DNA of 64,000 nucleotides from Selaginella moellendorffii (taxonomy: Eukaryota > Streptophyta > Lycopodiopsida > Selaginellales > Selaginellaceae), in the NCBI RefSeq assembly GCF_000143415.4, contig NW_003314345.1:77339-141338 (forward strand), read 5' to 3'. Under the pieces are notes generated by a model. The model saw nothing but the letters and a program-made list of their open reading frames with translations, was not told the DNA's origin and did not search any database. The position numbers and the translations under genes are program-made. Shown here piece by piece: positions 31,310 to 43,889 of the stretch. Every line of letters begins with the position of its first letter. The first letter of the stretch is position 1.

Positions 31310-34300
31310 CTACCTGGACGACTTACAACAGTAGCAGCATCGCTTTTCGACACAGATCTTGGAAGCATTGTTTTTTTTGCAGCCCACGCACTTGACATGG
31401 CACTGGGGATTCCATTTCTTCTCCCAGTCAGGCCTCTGCTTGTACAACGGCGTAGATCTGGGGCCTGTCCATACAGAAGAGTTACAAAGGCCGTAATGCG
31501 TTTGACAAGGAACGTACCATCAACTGGCTTGTTGGATAAAGCTTGTTTGTATTGAGATGACCATGTCAAAGAAGAAAGCTTCAGCACAGCACAGAAAGGC
31601 ATACCTTTCTTTTTGCGACGCTTCGGAGCTGGTACTGGTGCTTCGAACGAGTTGTCAACTGAGACACAAAAACATTCTCGTCTTTACAGAACAGATAAAA
31701 AGAAACACAAACCTTTGTGGCCGGCGGTATAGGCGTTTCGTTCCTCGCCTGTGCGAATACAAAGTCAGAAGGAAACAATGCAAAACGTTGACGTACTTTC
31801 GCCCTTTCGGTTCAGCTTCTTCGTTTTGCCTAAACAAAGCGGGTGAGGCCCAACACACAAAGAACAACCAAATCTGAGATTAAAACCTTTGTGCCGCGCG
31901 TGCTCCTGCTCGCCTGCGTGCATGCAAAATAGATCAGAAGAAAATCTACGAAGTTACAAAACGACGTACTCCTGGCATCTTGGTCCCGTCTTTTGCTTTT
32001 GCTTCCATGTGTTTCTTGGTTCGATTGTGCTGGTGCCACAACACGCACGCAAGTTAGCTTGATGGGAAAATTTTCATCACGTACTTTCAAATGACTGATT
32101 TTTCCTTCTGCCTTTAATTTCGACACCCGGTTCACAGTCAGTAAAGTTGATAACGCGGCCAGTGTACATGTGACCTTCGATGACGAATAACATGAGCGCT
32201 ACCAAGAACGCTGAACTCATAACTTACTTATGGGTTCTTTGGACAGCTTTTTCCTTTTGCCTGACTGTCGGGAACCTTCAGCTGCATCGACTATAATAAA
32301 TTAGTTTCAAGTTCGACTATAAAATGTTCAAGTTCCACCTTCTTGATTTCTGCCTACAACCTCACAGTTTTGGACGACTCGTTCACTATCGCCAAAGTAG
32401 AGGATACGGCCACTGTACATCTCCCTCCCACCTGTCATAAGAACAAGAAAGCGCAATGCGGGTCCAGCAAAAACATATGGCTTACTCTCGTTGTTCCGCT
32501 TTCTCCTTTTGCCTTCTAGCGGTGAATGTCGGGGACCTTCAGCTGCTTTTCCACGGGTAAGTTAGTACAACAGAAATTTCAGGCTTCACGTACATTCCGC
32601 CTTTTTCTTTCTTTTCCTGCGTTCAGCTCCAATCCGATCGATTGGTTCGGTGTACATCTCGCTCACATCTGCCACAAGAACGACCAAACTCAATAGTAAG
32701 AAACTCACATGAAGATATCACTTACAATTTAATTCTTTGTCGCGCTTCCTTTTTCTGCCTTCAGAGCAGACTTCACGGGGAGTTTCAGCTGCTTCCATGC
32801 GATCAGTTAGTTGGGGATCAACAGTATAACTGACGCTCTACGTACATTTGGCTCCTTCACCTTCAAGGTTCAGCACGACCGGTTCATTATCGTCGAAGTT
32901 GAGCATGCGGCCGGTGTACATCTCGTTTCCATCTATTGCAAAAGAACGATCAGAAGCATGTCTAATGAAAGACGTACCTCTAGCCCGCATTGTCTTTTTG
33001 TCTTCATTAGAAACCATGTGTACTTGAGCTTCACCTGTGCACAAGTTAGCCGGAGCTGAAAACATTCCAACTACACATACTTTCAGGAAGATTTCTCTTT
33101 CTGCCTTCAGCTTTAAGATTTTGATCAACCGGTTCATTGTCGTCGAAGTTGAGAACCCGACCGGTGTACATCTCGTTTCCATCTATTATTGCAAGAACGA
33201 TAAGGACTATGTACTAAATGCAAGACGTACCTCTAGCCCGCATTGTCTTTTCGTCTTCAATAGAAACCATGTGTAGTTCCGACCGAGCTTCACCTGAGCA
33301 CAAGTTAGCCGGGGCTGAAAACATTCCAACTACACGTACTTTCAGGTAGAATTCTCTTTCTGCCTTCAACTTTAAGATTTTTATCAACCGGTTCACTGTC
33401 GTCGAAGTTGAGAACCCGACTGGTGTACATCTCGTTTCCATCGTCAAGTCTTCTCCTTTTGCCATGTCCGCCAGCTGCAGCTACTTCCACAAATTAGTCG
33501 GAACTCAGAACCTTTAAAGAGACGTACTTTCAGCGTCCTGATTCCTCCTCTCTTCGCCTTCGAGGGTCTGGAGAGCCGCCCCGTCGTCACCATAGCAGGG
33601 AACACAGGCGTCTACCAAAAAGGGACCCCGATAAAATTTCAAAATCTAAGAAGTTTGATATACGTACTTCCAGCTTCTTGATCCAGCCTTCTCTTTTCCA
33701 CGTCAGTCCTTCTTTCGGCTTCAAGGGGTTGGCGGTCGCCAGAGTCGAGGACAAGGCCAGGGTCACCATCATCTGCCACAAGAAGTTATTTTGGTCGAAC
33801 TCCATAAAGAAAATAAGCACCTTCCAGTTCCTCGCCACTTGAAGGATACGCCGCAGTCAAAGGATCTGTTGCCAGTATGAGAAAACAACTGTATTATAGT
33901 AAAGCACACGCGTGAACCTGCATTAGTGCTCGCTCCTTCCCTTTGCGCTACGTGTTCTACTATCGCTGTGGAAGGGCCTGCACCTGTAGTCCGTGAAATT
34001 GGTAGAACACCAAAAAACGGGAGGAATTGGAGAGAATAAATTACCATCACCCCTGGAATGTTGCTCGTCACGGGCAGTGGAGTTCTTGGCTTTGTTGCGG
34101 ACTCGTTCTGCGTATAAATCGTGTTCAGGAGAATAATTGCGAGCACTACAGACCTGGTCTAAGCTGTTTCCTGGTTAAATCAGATGCCTTTTCTTGCTCT
34201 GCTAGTTTTAAAAACTGTGATTGAATCGACTTTGCATTCCCTGAAAGACTTAATTAGCGTCTCATGTACCTATTGACCTCAAAACGAGTACTTTTCCTGA

Positions 34301-35093
34301 GATCTTCGTCCTCTGCCGGCTGGAAAGAAGATAGTTAACTTCTCCGTCAAGCGAAAACACACCTGACTTACTTGTCGAGTGCTTTGGAGCTGGCCGATCT
34401 TTTGCCAGGGAAAAGAATAGTGGTGGAAAGCTTTGTATGGTGCCATTCCTTCGCTCCATAAAACGTCCAACTGCAGCGATAACGAAAAGCTTTAATCTCA
34501 AGACAAGCGTGCGATAAGTTTCTCACCGTAAACTTGCGGCATTGGCGGGACACAGAAAGAACACGGGCCGCAACCGTCGAGTTCCTGAAACAACACATAC
34601 ACAGGAACAAACAGATAAGAGTTTTAAAAAGAAGTAGACTCGCGCATAAAGTTACATGGAACTTTTAAAGAGGATGACATCGTCCGGACACACAACTTTG
34701 CAAAAAAGAGAGAGCTTTAGTTCTAGCGAAAACTAACAATGCTGATATACCTCCATCACAGGGAAGAACAAAGGAAGAAGGGGGATACGAGTCCCTGAGA
34801 GTTCCACACTTTCGGCACCTGCATTCGATCGGGCCAATTCGCAAACAAGGAGGCCAATGCTTACTTGATATGGTCACGGATGCGGCGGAGGAGTTCGTGC
34901 TTGAGCCCCACGTCCGGAATCTCGTGGTATGTAAGATAGGCTTTGGCTACATTTGTCTTGAGCTTCTCCACATCAAATCCCTCTGGAGAAGAATGGAAAA
35001 GAAAACCAAAAGCTGTGAGGATGGATGGATGGATCATCCGCTACCTTTAATGTCGTGGATTGACACATCGTTGGTGGAGCCGCGCAGCGCCAT
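31310..35093 (-). CDS. Unrecognised multi-exon gene with a tandem array of small exons and a Cys-rich end
   Basis: On the minus strand a chain of small exons splices with consistent phases. Exon 1 (35,093-35,045) starts MALRGSTNDVSIHDIK. Exon 2 (34,982-34,865) gives EGFDVEKLKTNVAKAYLTYH and LLRRIRDHIK. Exons 3-6 give CRKCGTLRDSYPPSSFVL, VVCPDDVILFKSSM, STVAARVLSVSRQCRKFT and LDVLWSEGMAPYKAFHHYSF. Further exons give AKSIQSQFLKLAEQEKAS, KAKNSTARDEQHSRGDG and similar charged, disordered pieces. From about 33,470 to 32,090 come paired exons of the EMYTGRVLNFDD type (listed separately). The last exon ends QCHVKCVGCKKNNASKIC plus RCCYCC and a stop, probably zinc-binding. I do not recognise the family. 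Basic KRRRL/KRKK clusters suggest a nuclear protein. Exons between 34,250 and 31,310 are individually tentative. Confidence 0.6.
32090..33470 (-). repeat. Tandem array of about 250-bp exon-pair repeats inside the unrecognised gene
   Basis: The minus-strand phrase EMYTxRxLNFDDxEPV recurs with its codons at about 33,425, 33,166, 32,916, 32,654, 32,415 and 32,163, a spacing of 239-262 bases. Each is followed by a Lys/Arg/Glu-rich tail (EGRKRN-like) and a donor. Between them lies a second small exon of the AEGxRxxGKRKK or EAQVHMVSNEDKKTMRARG type. Units at 33.4, 33.2 and 32.9 kb are nearly identical in both exon and intron DNA, while outer units are diverged. Weaker relatives may extend left and right (for example LDSGDRQPLEAERR at about 33,730). 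Confidence 0.75.
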
Positions 35094-35144
35094 GGCCGCG
35101 CATCGGCCAAGCACAAAAACCTCTGCTAAAGCCCTGCCCTAGAA

Positions 35145-35212
35145 TGGAGCCGGGATTCGAACCGGGGACCGCCACGTGGCTGGTAAAATTACCATTAGCT
35201 GGGAGGAGATTA
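35145..35212 (-). tRNA. tRNA-Gly-like sequence or tRNA-derived scrap
   Basis: The minus strand holds a good A box (CAGCTAATGG), a segment with GCC in an anticodon-like position (ACCAGCCACGTGG) and a perfect B box in a paired T arm (CCGGTTCGAATCCCGG). It resembles tRNA-Gly(GCC) from the D arm on. The acceptor stem does not pair and the anticodon stem is poor, so a pseudogene or a SINE head is more likely than a working tRNA. Confidence 0.35.
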
Positions 35213-35566
35213 GGACTAAGCGGGGGCAAGGGTTGAGTTTCCGTGTGTATTGTCTCCGCCAGGGCGGCGCAGGGAAGCGCGAGCGATGCGATGACGGGGG
35301 CGAGCGGCGCCGCGCGCTGGATCAGCGGACGCTGCTGCTGATTCCCGCGAATTCCCAGGGAATTGGCGCTCCAGAGCAGGGAATTCCAGAATTGGATCGT
35401 GGTTTAGGACGATTTCTAGGACAGATAGGAGCTCTTGGATTAGGCTTGGGCGCTGTGGATTGCCGAGGGGGGTTTTTGGGAGGATTGGCAGCAGACCCCA
35501 GGGAGCAGGGAGGGGCGGTTAGAGGCGTCGCTCGATCGATCGCGGCGGGGAGGATGTGACGACGCA

Positions 35567-38500
35567 ATGGCATTACAGGTATCAGCTGGGTACAAAAGGG
35601 ATGTGTTAGCTGCCATGGAAGGCAACGAGGAGCTCGAGGAAGGCGAGGCCTGCGATGCCAACGATTCCAATTACGGTTCCGACCTTTGCTTCCCACACCT
35701 TGTACGTTTGCCAGAAAAACTTCCCTTCACTCCTTGGAGTGCTTTCTTCTGTGCGTTTTTGAGACGCCAAGGTTTCTGTCTTGCTCTTGCAGGAGCACAA
35801 GCTGGCGGAGTTTCTGGGTCACGCCCGCAAGGATTTCGAAGGTGGCTACTACCCGGAGAAATTGGGTAGGCTCCTCGCTCTCTCCCTCCTAGCACCACCG
35901 ACACCAACGTTTGACATGGTTTGCAATGCAGGATCGAAGTATGGAGGCTATGGAACTTTCCTACCAACAGTACCCGCGGTTCCACCTCCGGCAGCTGCCG
36001 CTGGACGAAGATTGTCACCTCTTACGCCTTGCCGACCGCCAGGGATCACCAACTTGGAAGTAAGGACTGCATTTTGTTGTCGTGGTCAGTGATAGAGTTT
36101 GATGATTTCTAGGTGGCGAAGCAGGCTACCACCACGATTGTTTCGGACATGGCAACTGATCAGCATGCCTCTCCGTCCGCAAAGCCCAAGCTAATCCCCG
36201 ACTCTACTGGTACTGAAGTGAAGTCTTCGATCACCCTGAGAATAAAGATGGGGAGCGAAGGTCGGGGCAGGAATGCTGCTATATACAACAGGCTCGGTTT
36301 CTCTTCGCCTTCGGCTTCTGAAGGCGAAGACGACGATTTGTCTGGACCCGAGTCCAGCCCCGACCGAAGCCCTGCATCCATGATACAGGTAAAAGTTGTT
36401 TTTTTCCATCCTTATCTACTGTTGTTCATGTCTTCATTTATGTTTTACGCTGCCTTTCAGATCATTCTATCACATCGGCTTCCTCCGGATGGACTTTTAT
36501 CACCTTTGCCCGATCTTACGCTCAGGCCAGTCGGAAGATCCATAAAGGTGGCCGACAGTGGCTCGACCAAGACAAAAGAACGTAGGCAGTCTAGAATCAC
36601 GAAAATGGAAGATGACAACCTGAAGGACTTATCAGAGGACAGTGGCAGAAAGGACATGGAGTTGGATCGTAGGCAGGCGCAGGTTAAGCAAGAGGTGCAA
36701 GAGGTGAGGAAGGAGAAGATCAAGGTCAAAAGCCAGGACGAAGCATGGAAGTTTGTTTCTATTCCTGCAAGGGCGGAGGAACAGAAGATGCCAGCGAAGG
36801 AAGTTTGTGATCTTGCAGCAGAAGACAAGGCTACATCGAGAAAAGACTATGCTCCTGTAAAGGAACTTCTTTCTGTCAAGGATGTGCCTACGACGAAGTT
36901 ACGACGCGATGAGGCATCTGTTCCGGAAGTGCCCAAGGAAGCACATCCGGAAAAAAGAAAACAAAAAGAAAACGAGTCCGAGAAGAGAGCCAAGAAGAGG
37001 CCGAAAGTAAACAGCTCATCAGGAATGGAAGCGAGTGCAAGTAAAGAAGGGAAGAAGTCTCGGGCTGAGGACAAGCCACCAAAGTCGAAGGACGAGAAGA
37101 AAAAGGAGAAGTCTGCTAAACAACAGACGAAGTCGGAGCTATCTTCTGAAGCTCTCAGGAGGGACAACCTTAAGGAGGACCCGGTTTCAGGCAAGGCAAG
37201 GGGTGGAAAATCAAAGGGAGTCAAAAGAAGCAAAGACTTTAGCGAGCCTTTGCCTTTGGAAATGACAGATTGCTCTGATATCAAGTTCTCGGAACCGCCT
37301 CTCCAACTCCAACAGCCGGTTGCTCCTCCAGATGTTGTCCCTCTACCACCGGCAATCATTAACGAGAATTGGGTAGAGTGTGACGATTGCCACACCTGGC
37401 GACTTCTTCCTCCGACTATGGATCCTCCCAAGCAGTCCGATAGGTGGCGGTGCGAGATGATCACATGGCTGTAAGTTCTTTTTCTCTTCTTGGCTTTCTT
37501 CTTTTCGTTATATGCGTCGTCATTTTGGCCAGGCCTCCGGGAATGAACAACTGCAGAATCTCCGAGGAGGAGTCGACAAATGCTGTCTACAACGCCCTTG
37601 GAATTTCGAGTGCTAGTTTACCTGCGGTTCAATTTTTGGCTCCCCCCGCACATCCGCCACCTCCTGTAGCAGAAATGTCTTCCAAGCTTAATCACACTAA
37701 AAAGGCTCCGAGGCCAGATTACAATGAGGAGGCACCTGGGAAGTCTCGTGCTTTAGATGTCAAGCCCGCGAAGCATGCCGTTAAGAAGAAAGAAAAGTCC
37801 AAGAAGCATTCTGAAGGTCTGTTCTTTTATATCTTTCTTCTCTGGTTCTTACACTTGTGGTTTTCCAGTTGACGAGTCTCGACTAGCTAAAAACATTCAG
37901 ACTCAAGAAGAAAAATCTAAAGATCCGCACGACAAAGCGAAAAAGAAAAAGAGAGCCTTGAGTGAAGATATCCACATGTCCAAGAAGATGAGACCCGAAG
38001 ATGGGAGTTTACATCAACGTGGACGATACCCCCATGCGGACATTCCCAACGAAGAGACTTTTGCGGACGAGGATGCTGAGTCGCACGAGAAATCTGCTGG
38101 CAAAAGACCGGTTGATGCCAAGGGTGGCAGGAAGGACAAGCCAGACGAATCCAGAAAGGATAGGAGGGTTCAAGACGTGGAAGGAAGCAGCCAGCGTGCA
38201 AGGTACGAGGACAGCGAACGGGAGGAGGCAGGGAAGGCTTCGAAGCTTTTCAAGCCCGAGAAGAGTAGTACAAGAGGGAAAGCGGTTCGCGTGGTTGACA
38301 GGCAGCGGATATCCAACCGAAGACTTCTTCGAGGCTCAGCAATGACGGCGTGGAACCACGAAAGAAGAAAGGATCGGAGAACTGCTCGCCATCCTATGAG
38401 TCTGTAGACACGTTCAAAGGCCGGGGGGCTGACGACGCGAGGAACGCAGGCGACTTCTCCGAGAAGGAAGCCAGAAGGAGTCATCCTGAGCACGGGAAGC

Positions 38501-39897
38501 TCTTGAATGACTGGGACGAGTTTAATGAGCAAAGCTCATGGGACGAAGATATGGATAAAAAGCAACAGGCTCACCAAAAGGCAGGCGACCAGGACAGGTA
38601 CAGGCACGGTGAAGATAAACAGGATAGGGAGGGAGCTCCAGACGACAGGGACACGGATAGGCGTCTTTCCACCGGGGCGAACGGTTTGGAAGAACGAGGC
38701 AGAGCAAAGGAGGACAAGAGCAGCAGGAAAAGCGTGAGAAGTTCCGAGGGTCGGTTGAAAAATGCGGAGGCGCTGAAAGGCGAGCACGAGGAGTTTGACA
38801 AGGCTGAGACGTACGCAAAGGTTGAGGCTGACAGGGATAGGAGGTCTGGGAAAGAAGCCCAGAGAACAAATCCTTCCGAGGAGCCAGGCAAGAAAGGAGT
38901 GGCTGAAATTCTCGAGGGGAAGCACGACGCCAAGGATTACTCCCTTGCAAACAATGCTATCAAGGCGGCTAAAAACTTGAAGCACCACGCGGACCGTCTA
39001 AAGGTGAGCGATAGTTTTTCACTCTTAGCTGACATATACTTACACTTCCGTTCGTTTCAGGACGAAACTGCGAAGGATATTTATTTACAGGCAGCTCTCA
39101 AGTTTTTGCAAGGTGGAGCTCTTGTGGAGAACGTGTCTCTTTACAACGACACGGCGGATCTGTTCAAGTGAGTAGACTATCCCTGACAAAGAGACAGCAA
39201 CCAACACCGTCTTTTCCAGATTTTGTGCATCGCAGTACGAGCGTGCAAATGACATGCCGGGGGCTCTTTTGGCCTACAAGTGTGCCGCAGTAGCACGCTT
39301 TCGAATGGCGCTGCTAAAGAACTCGTCCTTGAGCCGAGACCGCCGGGAACTCCACTCGGCTCTCCACCGTGCACCCGCGGCAGTCCAGGCGACTCCTCCA
39401 ACGGGTACAAAAGTTTGGATCGTTTCTGTGCGTGACCGGTTTCCTCTTTGCAGGAGAGTCGCCATCCTCTTCTTCGGCATCCGACCTCGACAACCTCAAC
39501 AGTCAGATGCTCCCCCCTGTCGATAAGACGTTCTCGAGCACCGGGAAAGGACCCGTGTCACCGCTCGTCCAAAGCACCGGCACTGTACCTCCGGCACTCC
39601 AGCCAACGCTTGCTCGTTTCGTTCGGAATGTAAGTTCAGTTCTCTTGCTTGGATTTGGATCACTCCAGTTCCAGCCATGGATGTAACGCTCTCGCTTCCT
39701 TGTTCCAGACCGCAGACGTGTTTGAGGCCTTTGATATCTGGAATAAGGCAGAGAGTGTGCTGGCGGCCGTGGTTGCGGCCAAAGTCCTGACCCCAGACAA
39801 GGTGGCTGCGCTGGAGAAGGTTTGCAGCATTGGATTCAGCGACGTGGAAGCACTGGTACGCCTTGTCAACCAAGCATTAGAGGCACTGGGGCGATAA
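35567..39897 (+). CDS. CW-type zinc-finger protein
   Basis: Eleven exons can be read: 35,567-35,701; 35,793-35,865; 35,932-36,059; 36,113-36,388; 36,461-37,470; 37,533-37,816; 37,869-39,003; 39,061-39,167; 39,220-39,404; 39,454-39,629; 39,709-39,897. The N-terminus has NEELEEGEAC and ARKDFEGGYYPEKLGSKYGG, typical of plant CW proteins. The CW domain (near residue 540) reads ENWVECDDCHTWRLLPP, WRCEM and NNCRISEEEST, with the four Cys and the aromatic cage that reads methylated histone H3K4. Long Lys/Glu-rich disordered stretches follow. The C-terminal helical region (AALKFLQGGALVEN, ALLAYKCAAVARFRMAL, FSDVEALVRLVNQALEALG) matches the plant family. Exon 7 changes frame between about 38,299 and 38,404, so either one base is missing or an unseen splice exists. 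Confidence 0.88.
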
Positions 39898-40135
39898 TCA
39901 AGCAAAGCGCGACACACAGAGAAGGATGGGGAAATTTTTGATTTATGTAACATATATATGGTCAACAGCCCAACAATGTATCAAAATTCAAGCAGGTTTT
40001 TTCTTACAAAATAAAACACTCGATCTTTTAAAACCTGTATACAGTAAACCCTAAACCCTAAACCCTAAACCCTAAACCCTAAACCCTAGGGTTTAGTACT
40101 TGGGTGGTATATACAAGGTATATTCCAAATCATGC
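39898..40135. other. Short spacer between convergent genes
   Basis: Holds the 3' untranslated end of the CW gene (an ACAATGTATCAAAATTCAAG stretch found again at 41.69 kb) and the telomeric repeat listed next. Confidence 0.6.
40045..40096 (+). repeat. Interstitial telomeric repeat (CCCTAAA)n with inverted end
   Basis: Six perfect plant-type units of TAAACCC in a row are followed by one unit in the opposite sense (TAGGGTTTA), making a head-to-head junction CCCTAGGG. It lies between two convergent genes, only 40 bases from the peroxidase stop codon. Confidence 0.95.
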
Positions 40136-41494
<1,359 letters not shown>

Positions 41495-41627
41495 TCAGCC
41501 TTCTTTGTTGACTATGTAATATAGCGTGTGGCATGCAAAACAGAATGGCTATTCGTCCGCCTTTTCCAAAGATTGAACCTTCCTTGGAAGGCCGACTTTG
41601 TCTAGCAACAATCACGTTTCAAAGGCA

Positions 41628-41800
41628 AGGGCAATAATTAAGCAAAGCACGACACACAAAGAAGGATGGGATGTATATGGTCAACAGCCCAACAATGTAT
41701 CAAAATTCAAGTGGATATCATCTATTGTTGGGATAGAATTCCAGCCAGAAGGGCGGAGTGACGTTTCAAGGCTCCCAAAATCCCCTGGGTAAAGCAGCAG
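41628..41800. pseudogene. Composite duplicated scrap: CW-gene 3' end plus kinesin C-terminus
   Basis: Bases 41,628-41,715 repeat the end of the CW-zinc-finger gene (compare 39,890-39,990) with small deletions: AAGCAAAGCACGACACACA, GGTCAACAGCCCAACAATG. About 41,733-41,795 then matches the 3' coding end of the kinesin (56,848-56,945; plus-strand GAATTCCAGCC, GGGCGGAG, GGCTCCCAAAATCCC) in shortened form. The two pieces come from genes 17 kb apart in this window. Confidence 0.65.
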
Positions 41801-41958
41801 CAACCAACATAAGCAAGCAAAGCAGGAGGAGAAAACTTTCTCAGAACTTCGTGCTGCCATAAAACAGTGCACAGTGATGCACGACCTAGAAAGGGAGACA
41901 AATCCATGCAGCACTGATTGCTACCAGGCTGCAGATCAACCAGTATTTAGCACATGCC

Positions 41959-42714
41959 TTGATCAGAATGTACGGAGCATGCCGGAGCATGGAGCTCGCA
42001 GAGCAGGTGTTCGATGAGATGCCTGAGCGGGAACTCTGGGCCTGGTCCTCACTGATAAAAGGGTATGTCGACAATAGGGAATGTTTGAAAGCCTTAGATG
42101 TGTTCACGGCCATGGACTGCAAACCAGATAGTTTCACATATATGGTAGCACTTATGGCATGTAAGCGGTTGGTAAGAGAGAAACAAGCAGAAAAGCAACA
42201 GTGGCTGAACATGGGACTTTCTATTCATAGACAAGTGAAGGATTCGGGATGTCATGTTAATACATTTTTACAGACATGTCTTATTGACGTGTATGGACAT
42301 TGTGGCAGGATGGACTTGGCTGCTGATGTCTTTCACAAGATGGCAGTTAAAAATGTTGCTAGTTGGAATAGTATGATCCTAGGCTATGTAGAGAGTGGGA
42401 AATGGGCAAATGCCATGGATCTGTACGCAAGAATGGACTGTAAACCGAACCATATCACATACATTGCGGCTCTTAAGGCATATACAGGTTGTGCTAGTGA
42501 AAAATTATCAACGTCAGGCAAAATATCATGTCTTCAACAAGGCATTGATATCCATAAGAAGACTGAAGCTGCTGGCTTTGATCGTAACATTTTTGTGGCT
42601 AAAGCTTTGCTCAATATGTACTGTAAATGTGGACAAATGAAAGTTGCCGAACAAGTGTTTGTTAGCATGAATTGTAGAGATACATCCCCACAGCTCCTTG
42701 GTACCTCTATATGA
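41959..42714 (+). pseudogene. PPR gene fragment (both ends missing)
   Basis: 251 residues of PPR motifs: IRMYGACRSMELAEQVFDEM, PERELWAWSSLIKGYVDN, GLSIHRQVKDSGCHVNTFLQ, CLIDVYGHCGRMDLAADVF, VASWNSMILGYVESGKW and ALLNMYCKCGQMKVAEQVF. There is neither a leader nor a C-terminal E/DYW part. It ends in unrelated GC-rich DNA after SMNCRDTSPQ. Base composition is AT-richer than the other PPR genes here, so it is an older, separate lineage. It could still be expressed, but looks like a fragment. Confidence 0.6.
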
Positions 42715-42759
42715 ACCATCACAGGTTATAAACATCAAGTATAATTTCAACATAACTGT

Positions 42760-43010
42760 GCCTGGAGTGGCGACGAGGGTGGGCAGGCGAGCCAGCCCAG
42801 GGTGTGCCCGCCTGCGCACCCTCGGCCCCAAGGTGGCCGCCATGTAGCTGGGAGGCCTTGGCCAAGGGGCCAGGGGAGGGGCCGGGGTCTCGTACCCTGC
42901 CCATGGCAGAGGCCAAGGACTTGGCCACGGGGGGGGATGGGCAGGGTCTCGTACCCTACCCATCCTGCCTGCCCCCAACCTGCCCATGGTCCCCCTCGCC
43001 GGATCATCCA
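42760..43010. other. GC-rich island with an imperfect direct repeat
   Basis: About 70% GC between AT-rich flanks. GGGTCTCGTACCCTGCCCAT and a near-copy GGGTCTCGTACCCTACCCAT occur about 60 bases apart, among many GGCCAAGG/CCTTGGCC words. All frames stay open only because of composition. No gene called. Confidence 0.5.
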
Positions 43011-43889
43011 TCTAAACCGCTAAACATTGCCAAGGAATGCCAACACCGGATCATTAGAAGGACTTAGAAGCATTTGGAGCACTATAGATGAGCATAGCAC
43101 TATGCATGAATTTTTCAGGAATTCTTGACTAGCCTGAATGGTAGAACCTGATTGAGCATTTCAAATAGTATCATATAGACAATAGGCATAGCTTGCATAG
43201 GTAACCCCATTAGCAGTAGACCAGCAATAGCAATAGCAGTAAACCTCAGGCTAAACAGCAATAGCACAACTTCCAATCTAGCTTATATTTCTCATCTGTT
43301 TGATTTCTTAGAACTGCACCTAGATATCCATTACATAAACTAGGAGAGAAATACATTGCAGTCTAGGCATTAGGAAAATAAACATACTCAAACCTTTGTG
43401 AATTTCATGAGTTTTTATTTTATTTTAATTTTTTCAGGTTTCTGTGCGGGAAGGAAGCGGAGTCCAACCTCTAGCGGCTGAAGGTATTAGCTTTGGTGCC
43501 TTCTTTGGAAAGGTGGCTCAGGATCGGACTGCAGGTGGAACTGGACAGTGGCACATGATGCTGCATGTTGAGGAGATTAACTTTCTTCCGGGCAAAAGCC
43601 GGGTAGAGGCAAATGCTGCTTGGCGATTGCTGCTACCTCTCCAATCTTGTCATTCTTCGGTATGGCAAGTTCAATTCAGGAAAGGATTGTGAGCGAGCTC
43701 GATAAGGACATGGCAACCGCAGTCGATCGTCTTAACTTTGTTCAGGTACTCTCAAGCAGCGAGCAACCGGGAGTGGGAGCGAGCTCCAACTCCATGGTTG
43801 CTCCACTAGAGGCCATGCCACTAGTGAGTCCTAGCTCCGAGCTGGGATTGAGTTCCGGGACTCCTCCCGGTGGAATCCTCGCTCGATGG
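43011..43889. other. Mostly anonymous DNA; possible exon scrap at 43,440-43,745
   Basis: A pyrimidine-rich acceptor (TTTTCAG) at 43,438 opens a frame with VREGSGVQPLAAEGISFGAF and HMMLHVEEINFLPGKS. A further stretch gives ERIVSELDKDMATAVDRLNF before a donor-like CAGGTACT at 43,743. These look like fragments of real exons, but I cannot name a family. Confidence 0.3.

Noticed and set aside
36847-37464. 205-codon minus-strand Ser/Leu-rich frame
   Set aside because: Antisense shadow of the Lys/Glu-rich part of the CW-zinc-finger gene; composition mirrors Lys/Glu codons.
38203-38301. A possible intron (GTACGAGG to GACAG) to explain the CW frame change
   Set aside because: Removing it leaves the reading frame unchanged from the upstream one, so it does not restore the downstream frame.
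38522-38988. Three long minus-strand frames
   Set aside because: Antisense of the charged region of the CW gene; no splice or domain evidence.
42747-43067. Five overlapping frames on both strands in GC-rich DNA
   Set aside because: Frames stay open because GC-rich DNA has few stop triplets; no conserved motif.
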